Assembly: GCA_000727475.1 (NCBI GenBank)
Contig: KL647300.1
Span: 2,749,063 to 2,813,062 of the forward strand
Length of the DNA: 64,000 nt
Direction of reading: 5' to 3'
Origin: Sarcocystis neurona
Lineage: Eukaryota > Apicomplexa > Conoidasida > Eucoccidiorida > Sarcocystidae
Shown piece by piece: positions 34,632 to 47,300 of this stretch. The notes beneath the pieces are model-generated. The model did no database searches, had not been told where the DNA came from, and was given only the letters and a program-made list of their open reading frames with translations. Within the stretch, counting starts at the first letter, position 1. Every line of letters begins with the position of its first letter. Both the position numbers and the translations under genes were made by a program.

Positions 34632-37600
34632 CCTCTCTCGTAGAACTGGTTCCCGGCTTCTTCGCTCATTGCTGCTCTTCTGCAACTGGTCGTTGCTGGA
34701 GTTGTGCGCAGCTGTGCGCCGCTGCCTGCCTCGAGTCAGCTAGTGCGACGTGCTGCTGCTCTCTGCTGCACACGCGTGTGACTGCTGCGTTGTTCGCAGC
34801 TGTTGCATACTCCTTTGGTGGCCACTGCACCCTTGCTGCTGCTCGCCGTCTGCTCTTTTTTTTTCTCTCCGCAGTGGTAGCAGTGGTGCTGCCACTCAAT
34901 TTTCCGCCGTGCTGCTCTTGCTGCTGCCTTTGTCTAGGTGCATATAGCAGTCCACAGGAGATAAATTTGGTCGTCTTGAGTGGACAGAGCGGCTGCTGCA
35001 GCTGCCCTGTATTATATATATATGTAAATATCCTCTAGCGCGTTCGTGTAAATACTATATGTATACACATATACATGTAGTGTCCTGCTGTCAGATTACT
35101 AGTGCGTGCGTATTCACTCGTGCGGCTCATCCGACGATCGAGTCGCAGGTAGTGTTCGTCGAAGGAGGAGAAGCGCTGTTGCTTCTGGTGTAGCAGCGGC
35201 ACTCGTGTGCAGAATCTAGACTACATAAGAATATCTTTGCACGCGTCTCAGCCTTTCTAGGACATGTAGGACGAGTGTGACGGATGTTGCCTGTTAACGT
35301 ACGAAAGCTGCTACTTCTCTTCTTCTGGTTTTCTGAGTCGTCTGAAGTTCGAAAGTTCAGCCTGGTCGCCGGTATGTTTGGCCCTCAAGCAGAACGCAGT
35401 GTTTTGCGTTTTCCTGTTTCCCCTTGTATTTCTTCTTCACATGCGGCATGTCTGAAGTAACATCGGCGTCGGTGTGGCGTGGGGGAGGAGTGCATCCCCG
35501 AGTCTGCCTCAGCTGCTGCAGTCAACAACACCAACCAAGTGAAATCCCACCACGTCTGTACGTGTATGTGTTTCTATGTGTGCGTATATATTTGTACATA
35601 CAGGTAGCCAGGCGTACAGGTATACGAACATACGTATGTTTCAATGTGTCTGCGGATAAGACGCAGATGTGGATTTGTTGGTTGTGTTGTCCTGTAATTT
35701 TACCCCCTCATGCAAAGACTTGTGCAGCGACGCTCGAATGGGTCTGCGCAGCTGTCTGATACGTAGAACGGCAACGGTTACTCGGTTTTGTTTCTCACGT
35801 AAAATTGATATCACACGCAAGTACGCGTTAACATTCTCACACGCTTACGTATATATATATATATATGAGTATGCGCATTCAGCTCTGCGATAACGCACAA
35901 GAATCTCTGTGAAGCATTGCGAAGGCGAGTGCAGCTGCACCTCTGGCGTCTCTTCTGGAGGGTCCAAGCTTGCCAGCTCTCCAGCAAAAATATGCGTGTT
36001 TTCGCAGCAGCGCGTAACACATGAAACACTACATACGCGTACGTGCCCACTGCCGTCTGCAGTACGTATCTCTCTCTCCCTCTGTGCACGTATATATCTA
36101 ACGCAGCCAGCAGCGAGGCCTCAGAGCAGGAGCGGAAGCACGCTGGGTACGTCACGTAGAAGCGCTTCAAGAAAACGCACATACGTATTTTTAAGGCGTT
36201 GCATGCCCGTGCGCAGACGGGGTAGTCCGTTGCCGTATGACGTCGAGTTGGTCGCTGCCACCTCCCTACCCAGAGGCGCGTTGTCGCCCATACTTTGCAC
36301 AGCATCCGCAAGAGGCCGTGGCACGCGCGTCGCAGCGTAGCATTCTCGACAAAACGGGCTCAAAGAGGCGTGCGTGGAGTCAAAATGTGGAAGCGTTTTC
36401 ACGACGAGGCTGGTTCTGCGTGAGCGCCAGCCAGAAGGTAGTGTCCACCTGTCTCGTGCATGGGTGGGGGGTGTTGCTGGTGGTATCTCACCCGCTACGG
36501 GGACACGGCCAGGGCATTTCCCGACGATCTCTCAAGGTAGCAGCATGCGGATGATCTACAAAACATAACCAAACTCCTGACGCAGCTTGCCACAGGTAAA
36601 TTTGCCGTGGATGAATGTGATAGATAAATGTATCTGCAGTGGTGGGTTGTCGACGGTGCGCGGGCTGCAGTCCTTCGCAGTGAAGAAATACCCTGTGGGT
36701 GTGCGCGACTAGCCAGGAGGTGGGGGCCACATGCTTCTTTTCTTAATTTTCTTCCTCAGCAACTCTGGCATGCAAGAGGGAATTCGAAAAGAGAGCAGTG
36801 CCTTCTCTGCATCCCCCCCGTACACGCGCACCCCCGCGCTACTGTATAACCCACTTGCAGAGCAAATCAACCGTCACCAGCTGTGGAACCAGTGAGGACA
36901 CTCGACGTGACTGCGGCTGACAAGGGAAGGGCCGGTGCTGCTGTCGTGCACACAAACTGAAGAAAATGAAGCATGCCCTGATGAAGCATGGCCGCAATAT
37001 ATACGCCTCCTCGCACCCCTGCTGAGAGCCTGCTGCCACTGCCCGAACAGCTGCGCGCCTGCTGCGTCCCTGCTCGCCCGCTGCGCCGCCCCTGCCGGCA
37101 CTGCAGCTCCTCCTCCTGTGCTGCTGCTGTTCTTCGGACGGCTACCGCTGTCGCTGCTCTCTATCTCTCTTTCGATCTCTCTGTGCCTATATATATATAT
37201 GTCGCTCTCCATATACCTGTAAATGAACTTATATATATATATATACATCCCTAAAATAAAATGAAAATGCACCAAGCGCTATATGTGTGCTGCCGGTATC
37301 CTCTATATTGTAAGGGCCTACGTGCGGCCGTGACATGCCAGCAGATGTGCGAGGCTATGATTTTCAGTGCTTCGAAAACGGGATTTCTTTGTTGTGCAAG
37401 GGAATACGCAGCCGAGTGGGAATTCGAAGAACTTCCTCACTTGAAGCGGACCCGAATAAAGTGCGTCTCGCGAACCTTTTCAGTGCACAGCAACGCGACT
37501 TTGCGGAGCTGTCGCACTGAACAAAACTTTCTGTTTCTGCTATCCCGAAGAAGAAGCACACGTCAACACATACGGAAAAGAGAGCTACAAAAAAGAAGTG

Positions 37601-37830
37601 TTCCGTCATAAGAGAGAAAAAGGAACCCCGCCATCGTGACAGGGAAGCAAGATCTCGCATGACACATCTTTCTCTTACCGAATCAAAGGAAAAATTATCG
37701 ACCGGTGCAGGTGCTTGCATCTGTATGTACATCTCCCCCTCCACCTTCATCGTCCACCCGAATCCTTTGAAATAATACATATATATCCCTACAGCATTCA
37801 TACATATATATACATGTCTAGAAATACATC

Positions 37831-37861
<31 letters not shown>

Positions 37862-38128
37862 GTATACGTATGTATACATCCATATATATACCTTCGAATG
37901 TATATATATATATATATTTTACGTACATACAGGGGGATTGATTCAGGCAGACGCGGAATGGCTATCTACACACACCATCGCTCTTGCAACCCATCCTACG
38001 TACAACCACATATATGTCTACATATATCTATGTATATATATATATGTGCTCACATAGAGAGAGTACAGGTTGAGATTTGCGTAAGACCCGTTAACAGAAA
38101 ATGTAAAGATGTTGTACACGGGATTTGT
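34632..38128. other. Convergent intergenic region, no supported gene
   Basis: The region lies between the coiled-coil stop and the THO2 stop. 34640-34940 continues CTG-rich; 35040-37260 is mixed sequence with TATA tracts; 37640-38060 is TATATA-rich. Frames of about 105-116 residues at 36237-36554 and 37261-37611 have no recognisable similarity. One frame near 34560-34680 (SAEAPDVESHEILAEKLTSL) is protein-like and may belong to the upstream gene's 3' end. Confidence 0.55.
37837..37922. repeat. TATA microsatellite block
   Basis: (TA)n runs broken by TGTATACG, directly downstream of the THO2 stop. Confidence 0.9.
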
Positions 38129-41100
38129 TTATCGGCTGCTGCCCCGGTAATGAAACGGCGGCCGCTGCTGCAGCAGGTGGGAGGCGCGGGAGCCACTGCT
38201 GCTGCTGCTGCTGCCCCCAGGGACGGTGCCGCTGCCGCTCCGCTGATGCTTCGGAGCAGCGAAGAGAGCGTTGCGCGGCTGCGGATGCGCGTTGCTACTG
38301 CCGGGGGCTGCTGCAGCGGCGCACGCGTGTCCCTGGCTGCTGCTGAGGTGGTGGTGATGGTGCTGCTGCTGCTGCCCACTTCCTGCTGCGTGTAACTGCT
38401 GCTGTTGGGGCCCTCCGCCTCCTCCTGCTGCTCCTCCTCCGCCTCCCCCTCCGCTGCTGCCGCTGTGAGATCTGTCATAGTTGCTGCTGCCGCTGCCATA
38501 GTTGCTGCTGCCGCTGCCATAGTTGCTGCTGCCGCTGCCATAGTTGCTGCTGCCGCTGCCATAGTTGCTGCTGCCGCTGCCGTAGTTGCTGCTGCCGCCG
38601 CCGTAATTGCTGCTGGTGCCGCTGCCGTAGCTGCTGTGCGCCCCGTCGCTTCTGCCCGTGTTGCCGGAGCTGCTGTTTTCGCCTCTTCCGCCGCTATAAC
38701 CGCCGCTCTCGCGATCGCTGTTGCTGCTGTAGCTTCCCTCGCTTCTGCTGCTGCTGTAGTTCCCCTCGCTTCTGCTGCTGCTGCGGTAGCTCCGGCCGTC
38801 CTCCCTGCTGCTGCTGTAGCAGCCCCCGTGGAGTGCACCAGGCGGCAGCGTTGCTCCACAAGCGGAACCCCCTCCCTCTCCCACGAGATGCTGTTGGTGC
38901 TGCTCACTGCGCTTCTCTCTCCCTGTCGCAGCAGCAGCAGAGAAACCCCCGCCCCCTCCTCCCGCTGCTGCCCCCCCCCGCGTGTGTCTCTGTTGCTGCA
39001 GCTGCTGCTGCAACTCGGCCAACCTTGCCGCTGCTCTGTTGCTGTTGACAGCGTCCTTTTTCTCGTCTTCCTCCTCCACCCCATCTCCTCTCGAGCTGGT
39101 CAACAGATGGAGCCCAGCTGAGGCAGCACCGCTACGCATGCACTCCAACGTGTTTGCCTGAGTCAGTCGCTGCTGCTCTGCTGTTCCGCTGGTGTTGCTG
39201 TACGCATACCCCGTCGAAGACGAACGACCGGTCTCTCCCGCGCCTGCTGCTCCTCCGGCTCCTTTCCCTCCTGCAGTCGATCCTTGCGCTCGTCTTCCCC
39301 CTGCTGCTGCTGCTGCGCTGCTGTGGCCGGTGCGCGAATACGGTGGGGGGCTCACGCTGCTGCTGCGAGGTCTGCTGTTGCTTCTTCTTCGCACGCATTC
39401 TCCTTGGAGCCGAGCCGGGGAAACCGTCGGGCCCCTCACCACGCCGTTCGCGTTGCTGCTGCTGCTGCGACTGCTGCTGCTGCTGCTGTCGTGCCTGCTG
39501 CGTTTGCTGCTGCGTTCCTTCTCCCTCTCTTCCTCCCAGCTCTCCTCTTCTTCACTGTCATATTCCGCGTCCGCAGCCGGACTTCTATTCCCGCGGCTTC
39601 TACTAGCAAAACTCGCAGCCGTAGCAGCAGCAGCAGCGTCGCGCTTCCGAACCCCACCTACTCCACCTTCGCCGCTGCTTCTGTTGCTGTGTTCACCTTG
39701 GTCGCCTGCTGCTGCTCCTCCTCCTCTGCGAGCCGTACTGCTGCCGCTGCTGCTGTGACTGTCTCCGCCTGAGGCTGCTGCTGCCGCTTGCGACACATTT
39801 GCGCTCCTTCCTTCTCCTCCTCCTTCACTACTGTCGCCCCCTCGCGCATATTTTTCATCTCTCTCGTAGTCCTCTCCTGCTCCTTCTGCTCTCAGTCGCT
39901 GCTGCTGCTGTTGCTGCGTTTGCATGCGCGCTGCTGCAGACGCGCCCCTTCGTGGACTCCCCGGAGGTGTGGCTCTGCTGCTGCTGGGACCGAAAGCAAA
40001 ACGGCAGGTTGACTCTGCCGCCCCTTCCTCCTCCTCTTCCTCCTCTTCTGCTGCTGCTTTGCTATTTGACGCTTTTTCAGCAGCAACAAGAGCTTCGCCA
40101 CGTCCCGCTGCTCCAGCCGCTGCTTCTGCTGCTGCTGATTCTCCCCCAGACTCGCTGTACCCGCTGCCTGCCGACGTGCGCTTCTTCTCGACGCCACTGC
40201 GGTTCCTGCCGCTGCTGTTCCTCCCGCTGCTGCTCCTGTTGCTGCTCCTGCTCCGACTCGGGCTTCTGCTTCTGCTCCTTTCCGACCTGCTCCGCGTAAA
40301 CTGCTGGCTGCTTCTTTGCTTCTCTTCAACACGCGTCCAGTCTGCGGCAGCGGCCGCCTGCGCTCCTCCACATGTTGCTGCTGCAACACTACCACTGCTG
40401 CTGCTGTCGCTGCTGCTGCTCCTGCTCTCTCTCGGACTGCTGCACGCCGACGCAGCTGTTCCTGTGCTGCCCGTGTTCGCATCTCTGCTGGGGACGCTGT
40501 TGCTCCGGCTGCTCGTGCTGCTGCGCCCGCCTCCGCTGCTGCCGCCTTGTTGACTGCTGCTGCTGCTGCCGCGCTGGCTGCTGCTCTCCTGCGTGCTCAG
40601 CCTCCCGCTGCCGCTGCTGCTCGAACTCTGGCTACCAACGCTGCCGCTGCTGCTTCCGCTGCTGCAGCTTGTGCCGCCGCCGCCAGCAGCCTTCTTCAAC
40701 GGCTGCGGCACGCGCGGACTCGGTCGCAAGCTTCCGGCACCACCTGCTGCTACTGGGGCCGCTGCAGGTGCAGCAGCTGCTCCTGCTGCTCCCGCTGTGC
40801 CTCCCGTCTGCACTCCTCCTGCTTTCGAGCCCGCTGCGCTGCTGCTGCTGCTACTGGTGCTTCTGCGAGCTGCTGCTGCAGCTGCACCCGGCGCACCGAG
40901 AGATGTAGGTGCCGCGGTGCTGCTGCTGTTGCTGCTACGGCCCGCGCCTGCGCTGCTGCTGCTGCTTGCCGCCCCTTGACCGCCGCGGCCGCCCGCATCT
41001 CTCGCTGCTCCGACCGCACCCGCAGCATTCTTACCAGAGAAGGAGCCCTCTGCTGCTGCGGCTCCTGCTGCTGCAGAACTACTGCTGCTGCTGCCCGGCA

Positions 41101-41386
41101 ACGCACTTGCTGCTGCTGCAGCTGCTGCAGCGCCCGGCGTGTGGGGGCCAAGCGAAGACAACGCGTTCTTAGCCTTCCCCACCACGCCCTGCGAATGCGA
41201 CCTCTCACCCGCTGCTCCTTTCCCTCCTCCTGCGGCTGTTGCGCCTGCTGCTGCTGCTCCTCCTCCTGGTGCTGCGGGCTGCTGCTTGTCTTCAGGGAAG
41301 TGAATCCACGCTCCTTCACGGCGGTATTTATCCAGCGTCTTGAACAAGCTGCTGGCTGAGAGGCTCACGTCCCTCCAGTTAGATGC
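38129..41386 (-). other. THO2: THO2 last exon: 1,085-residue low-complexity tail
   Basis: Acceptor CTGTTGGCGCAG; stop TAA at 38131-38129. The first 30 residues (SNWRDVSLSASSLFKTLDKY) match the end of the folded region (RPDLYALAMGYSGQLKSRK). The rest is Ala/Gly/Ser-rich with an RS-like patch (RSRSERSRSRSPSRSRSS) near 40250, an acidic run near 40040, an EEEESWEEEREKERSSKRSR patch near 39525, and SSNYGSG heptads at 38476-38643. Animal THOC2 also ends in a disordered charged tail, but a shorter one. Confidence 0.88.
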
Positions 41387-44300
41387 CTGCGCCAACAGCA
41401 ACAGCAAAACAGAGCAGCCGCAATTGCGCAGGCCCAGCAGCAACCACACGCTCAGCTGCGCGTCAAAAATGTGGGGTATGCAGTGTCAAGTGCCGTCGCC
41501 ACTACAGGGCAGCAGCAGCAACCGCAGCGGCAGCAACGGCAGCGGCAAAAAACGAGCGGCAGCAACGGCAGCAGCAAAAAACGAGCGGCAGCGGCACCCA
41601 AGAGCAATGACAGCAGCAGCAGCAGTGCGAGTGGCAGGAGCACCAGCGCCAGTGGCATCAGAAGCAGCAGAACAAGTGGCAGCAGCAGCAGCGAGAGCAG
41701 TGAAAGCAGCAGCAGCAGCGCGAGTGGCAGCAGCAGCAACATCACAAGCGGCAGCAGCAGCAAGTGGCGGCAACAGCAAAACGAGCAGGCGCCACATGAC
41801 AGCGTCGAAAACAGGCAGAGCCACAGAAGGGGAAGAGAGAGGCGCACAGCAGCGACAAGAGGACGCAGACCGCAGCAGGAGCAGGGCAGAAACGAAGCAG
41901 GAGCAGCAGCAGCTGCATCACCAGCAGCCGGGGCAGAGGCGACAAGGTCCCGAGGCATCTACCTGACGTTCCTCACGGCAGATTTGTTGACAACAAACGT
42001 CCAATACGGCAGCACGTGAACTGAGAAACATTCAAGGGCCACAACAGCACGCGTTCCTTCGGAAATATGGGGGAAGCTTCAAGACGTATTTGACACTGCT
42101 GCGGTGTATGTACACTGGAATGCCGACGGAGACTAGCCGTGGGCCCCAGCGGGAGCGCATCGATAACCCGCTACATGCAGCCGCGGTGGCCGCTGCTGTT
42201 ACTGCTCTCCGGCTTCGATGCTGTTGTTGTCCTCCTGCTCGCCACCCTTCTGCAGGCGTAGCAAAGATAATATAGCCGTTGCTGGGGCTCTCTTGCGCGG
42301 CCGTAAATCTGCGAGCGCCGCTGCTGCTGTAGTCTCTACTGCTGCTGTTGCTCCTCCTCCTCCTCTTCCTGCTGCTGTTGCTGCTTTGCCTTCACCATAT
42401 TCGGCTACTCCACGTACCAGTCCAGCAGGTAAGAGCTGCTTCTTCTGTATCTTCCCGCTCTTCCTACTACACATACTGCTTGTCCGTCTGCGTGTGTGCT
42501 GCCCCTATCGCTGCTGCTGCTGTTGCTCGATGCGGTAGTAGCCACCTGCTTCTCCTGTCGCTGCTTCCGCTGCCGCTACCCTGCTTACCTGCGCCTGCCT
42601 TCTCCTGTCTCTACTCTTGCTGCCCGTGCTCCTCCGCGGTTGCTCCCGCGGCTCGCCTACTGCTGCTGTTCCAGCTGCTGCTGCTGTTCCTACTGCTGCT
42701 GCTGTTTCTGCTGCTGCCGCTGTTCCTCCTCCTGCTGCTGCTGTTCCTCCTGCTGCAGCGTACCTGGGCAACAGTTACAACGCGCTGCAGTCGCTTGATA
42801 AGCTCCACGCCTTTGTTGTACGAGAAGGGAAAGCAGCTGTGGCAGCGGGCAAGGAAGACCAGCACTGCCTTCGTCTGCAGCCACTGGTAGTCCGCATGTC
42901 CTGTTCCGTCGCTGCTGCTGCTGTTGCTGCTGCTGTTGCTGCTGCAGGAGGAAGATGCACTCGCTGCCGTCAGAGACGGCAGACCTGTGCGCACGTTGGT
43001 TTACAACATCCGTACAAAGACCCTACTAGTATCACCCCTCCACAAGTCTACATACATATCTACAGTACAGCACATCTGCATACATATATATATATATATA
43101 TACACACATACTATACAACGTATACCTTATGTATACAGGTACGTCAATGTAAAGATACACATATACATATAAACATATATATATATTATATACTACATAT
43201 ACGTATATATAGAGGTGGGTCCACGCGGGTCTGTGCGGGATACGTATAGATGACTACATGCGTATCAAGAGAACGACACACCTATATAAATATACGTAGA
43301 AATATATATGTATATATAACTTGTACATATATATATGTGCAACTTTAAAGCGACATGTGTTGTGTTCTGATGCTGCTGCTGCAAGTGTTAATAGGACTGT
43401 TGCAAGTGGTGCCGTGCAGGTGCTGCCGGCAGTGCTGCTTCTGCTGCTGCTGCTTCTGCTGGTGCTGCTTCTGCTAGTGCTGCTGAAAAGGGAGAAGAAT
43501 TACCTCTGACGAGCTCGTCGAATATGCGGGCCTCCCATTTTCTGGCGTGCTGCTGCAGCTGGGCGTACGGCAAAGGTGCTGTCATCGGAGCTGCTGCTGT
43601 TGTCGTTCGTGTCGCTGCTTCTTGTTGCTCGTAAGCAGCACTCCCGCCGGAGGCACCTGCTGCCCGTGCTGCATCACTGTTTTTCTGCTGCGTCACAGCG
43701 GCAGCAGCAGAAAGCGAAGCCGACGCGGCAGGCGAAGCGTAGCAGCTGTTCTGCTTCGTTTGCTGCTCGTACTGCTGCTTCCCGTCTGCTGCTCCGACCC
43801 AACCGCGCAGCGACGTCAACATTTCCTTCACAAAAAATCCCAGCAACTGCGCCTCACGGATGGTACTACATCTGCGGAAAACAAAAAGCCAAAGGTGCAG
43901 CAAAAGCAGCACATTACCCACTCCAGCGGTCTCCGTAGCAGCGGCATAAAAAGCACCGCCCCCAGCTGCAACGGCAGCACGCGGAAGAGCAGCAGAGGAG
44001 AACCACGAGGCCGTGCAGCGGCCCAACAGGAGCCGCAGTGTCAGCAGCAGGAACAGCAGCAATGTCAGCAGCAGCAGCAGTGTCAGCAGCACAGCGGCAG
44101 TGTCAGCAGCAGCAGCAAGGTCAGTAGCACAGCAGTGGTGTCAGCAGCACAGCGGCAGTGTCAGCAGCAGCAGCAAGGTCAGTAGCACAGCAGTGGTGTC
44201 AGCAGCAGAAGCAGCACTGCCGGCAGCAGCAGCAGTGTCAGCAGCGCCAGGAGCAGGAGCAGCAATGTCAGTAGCAGCAGCAGCAGTGTCAGCAACAGCT

Positions 44301-47300
44301 TCAGGAGCGGCAGTGTCAGCAGTAGCAGCAGCTGAACTGAAGCATTGTTAGAAGACTCAAGAACAGCAGCAGAGCAGGGATACAGGCGCAGAAAGAACGG
44401 GAGAGAGAAGTGCAGCACGCGTGGCAACACAACCAGACGCAGCAGGCGCAGCAGCAACCGAAGCGATGAAGAGGAGAGCCGCAGCAGCACACGCAGCAGC
44501 ACGAATACGGCGCGTAGAAGAAAGCAGAGCTTGCGCAGCAGCACCGGAGCTTCCGTAGCACCAGCAGAACGCCTCGACTGCCGGAGCAGCAGCAGCAGCC
44601 CTGCACCGTCTTCACTTTCGGCAGCAAACACAGCGGCAGCGACTGCCACTTGCGCCAACAGCAGGGGCAGCAGGAGCAGCAGGGGCAACAGGAGCAGCAG
44701 AGGCAGCCGCAAAAGTTGCGACGCAGGATTTTCACCACCAAGAGCAGCATGAACAGCAGCAGCAACCAGCAACAGCAGCAGTAACCAGCAACAGCAGCAG
44801 TAACAGCAAATCGGTTGCCGGGGCGGTTTCTGCAGCAGCAACCGCAGCACCAACCGCAACAGGAACAGCACGAGCAGGAACAGCAGCAGCAACACAACCC
44901 CAGCGGCTGTGATCGCGGCACCACTGGCAGCAGCAACAGCAAGACCAGCAGCAACAAACGCAGCAGTGGCAACTGCCGCACCAACAAAGCAGCAACAGCA
45001 GCAGCTAGCCAGCAGTCGCTCACCGAATGAGAGGCATAAGCATCTGCGTCCACGCCTCAGTGAAGACAAAGTAGTTGAAATGTGGGAGGCGCAGCTGCAG
45101 CAGAAGTGCGACAAACTGCGAGCAAAACAGAGTATCTGCTTCTGAGTTCAAGAGGCGAGGAGCCAGCAGCAGCTTTACAAATGCGTGTACGCCTGTGACT
45201 CCCCCTCCCGGCGCAGCAGCAGCAGGGGCTGCAGAACAGGAACCATCAGACGACGAAAGCGAAGAGGCAGAAGAAGAAGAGGAAGTAGAAGAGGAAGAAG
45301 AAGAAGTATCTGCTGCTGGTGGTGCTGAAGCGTTGCAAGGCGTCAGCACCGTCCTGGTAGACTTCTCCTCCTGCTCGTTTTGTGGGAACTGCTGCTTTCC
45401 CTTCCGCTGCCGCTCTTCACTGTCAGCGGGTTCTGCGGCAGACGCAGCTCCAGCAGAACTACCGACGTCTATGCCTGAAGCAGCAGATGCAGCAGCAGCA
45501 GCACCTTCGCTAGAAGCAGCAGCATCCGCACCAGCAGCAGCATCTGCACCGGGAGGAGGTGTCCTTTCAGGCGCAGCGACCGCAGCAGCTTCGGGACCAG
45601 CAGCAGCAGCAGCATCAGGAGAAGAGGAAGAGGAAGAAGAAGAAGCAGCGCGATCAGTTTCGACACTACGCGTCGCAGGGACGTCGTTTTCCTTCGTTCT
45701 GCCGCTGCTGCTGCTCTCGCTGCTCTTGCTGTCCCTGCTGGTGCTGCTGCCGCTAAGAGACGGAGACGGCTGCAACCAAGTGCACAGCTGCTCGGACTGC
45801 AGGGCAAGGCGGACAGCCGCACAGCGCCGGCGATGCTGCTCCCACTCGGCCTGCGTACACCCAGCAGCAGCACTTTCAACAGCAGCACCAAATGCAACAG
45901 CAACCCTCAGTCCTCTGTATCTTTTCGAAGACGGAGAAAATTCGTATCTGTCACATGCATTGCTTCGTCTTCACACACGAGTCGCGCGCATCCATAAATA
46001 TACATATATACATGTAGTGAGAGACATGTGGACACGTATACATGCATACATATACCTACCCATAATCGATATATATACAGAGTTGGAGAAACCCATGTAG
46101 CCACGCCTATACATATACATATCTGTACCCATAATACATATATATATATATATATATGTGTACAGAGAGAGATGCACGTAGACATGTATATATACAAACA
46201 TACATACATCCATAACATATATTTATATATCCATATAGGGGGAGAGAGACGTGTGTAGACACGTATATATACATATACGTGTGTGCACATTATATCTATC
46301 TGTATATATGTATATAGGCATATATGCACATTTGTGTATATGCGCTTCAAGCAGAATAACATATGAAAGTCGTATACGAGGAGCGAGGACGTCGACGCTG
46401 AGTAATTCAAAACGGAGTCTTTGATACATTTCCGCAGGAAGAATTTACGTAAATTCTTACCCAGAAAAAGTGCCTCTTCCTCACATTCACGTGCATACAA
46501 TATACACATATATACCATTACGTATACACATACAACAATATATGTACGTATATATATGCATGCAGTATATGCGGAGATATTGAGGAAGATGTCCTCGTTG
46601 AACGAAGAAAGCAGAGGAGTAGGCCTGATACGTTTGAGAGAAATTCCACCTTTAAAAAGGAGATAATTGTACGTGTGACTTCCCCACCGCGCATGCAGTG
46701 CGCAGCAATCGAATCGAAGAATAGTAGTCGCGTACTACACACGCATACACACAGATATCTACACCGAAACTTACAGATATTCGTTTCTCCCACTATATAT
46801 TTATATATCAATATATATGTGTAGAGGGTCGACCAAGTAGACTTCATCCCGAACAAATCGAAGGTAGAAGGCGCTCCACATATGACCACCACAGCAGTGC
46901 ATGCGATGAGATACCTGCACTGTCTTCGATGCCTATGCATACGTACATATTTATATATATGGTATTATGGCTGGAGTATATACATACCTCTATACAGATA
47001 TATATATAAGTGGGAAGTTTTCCAGCACTATACATACATATATACATGAGACGTGTCTGTAGCGTATATATTTATATATATGGATACACATATATATATA
47101 AATATGAGAGATATGCCCATACGCTATACATACCTCTTTGTCCGTACGTATGTCTCTCTACACACACATATATCTATACAGATAAATGGGAGGCTTGTTG
47201 ACACTACACCCCCATATACGTATAGTTACATATATATATATATATAAAGATGCCTGTAGTATATATATATATATACATGCGCGTAGATGTGTACGTGTTG

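Noticed and set aside
37261..37611. 116-residue plus-strand frame
   Set aside because: No similarity, cysteine/arginine scatter typical of chance frames; flanked by TATA repeats.
40316..41359. 347-residue plus-strand frame rich in Ala/Cys/Ser
   Set aside because: Antisense to the THO2 last exon, which has family similarity and phase continuity; composition is that of translated CTG/TGC repeats.
45075..46100. 341-residue plus-strand frame
   Set aside because: Antisense to THO2 exon 10; the start of the frame mirrors the conserved minus-strand block and the end runs into TATA repeats.
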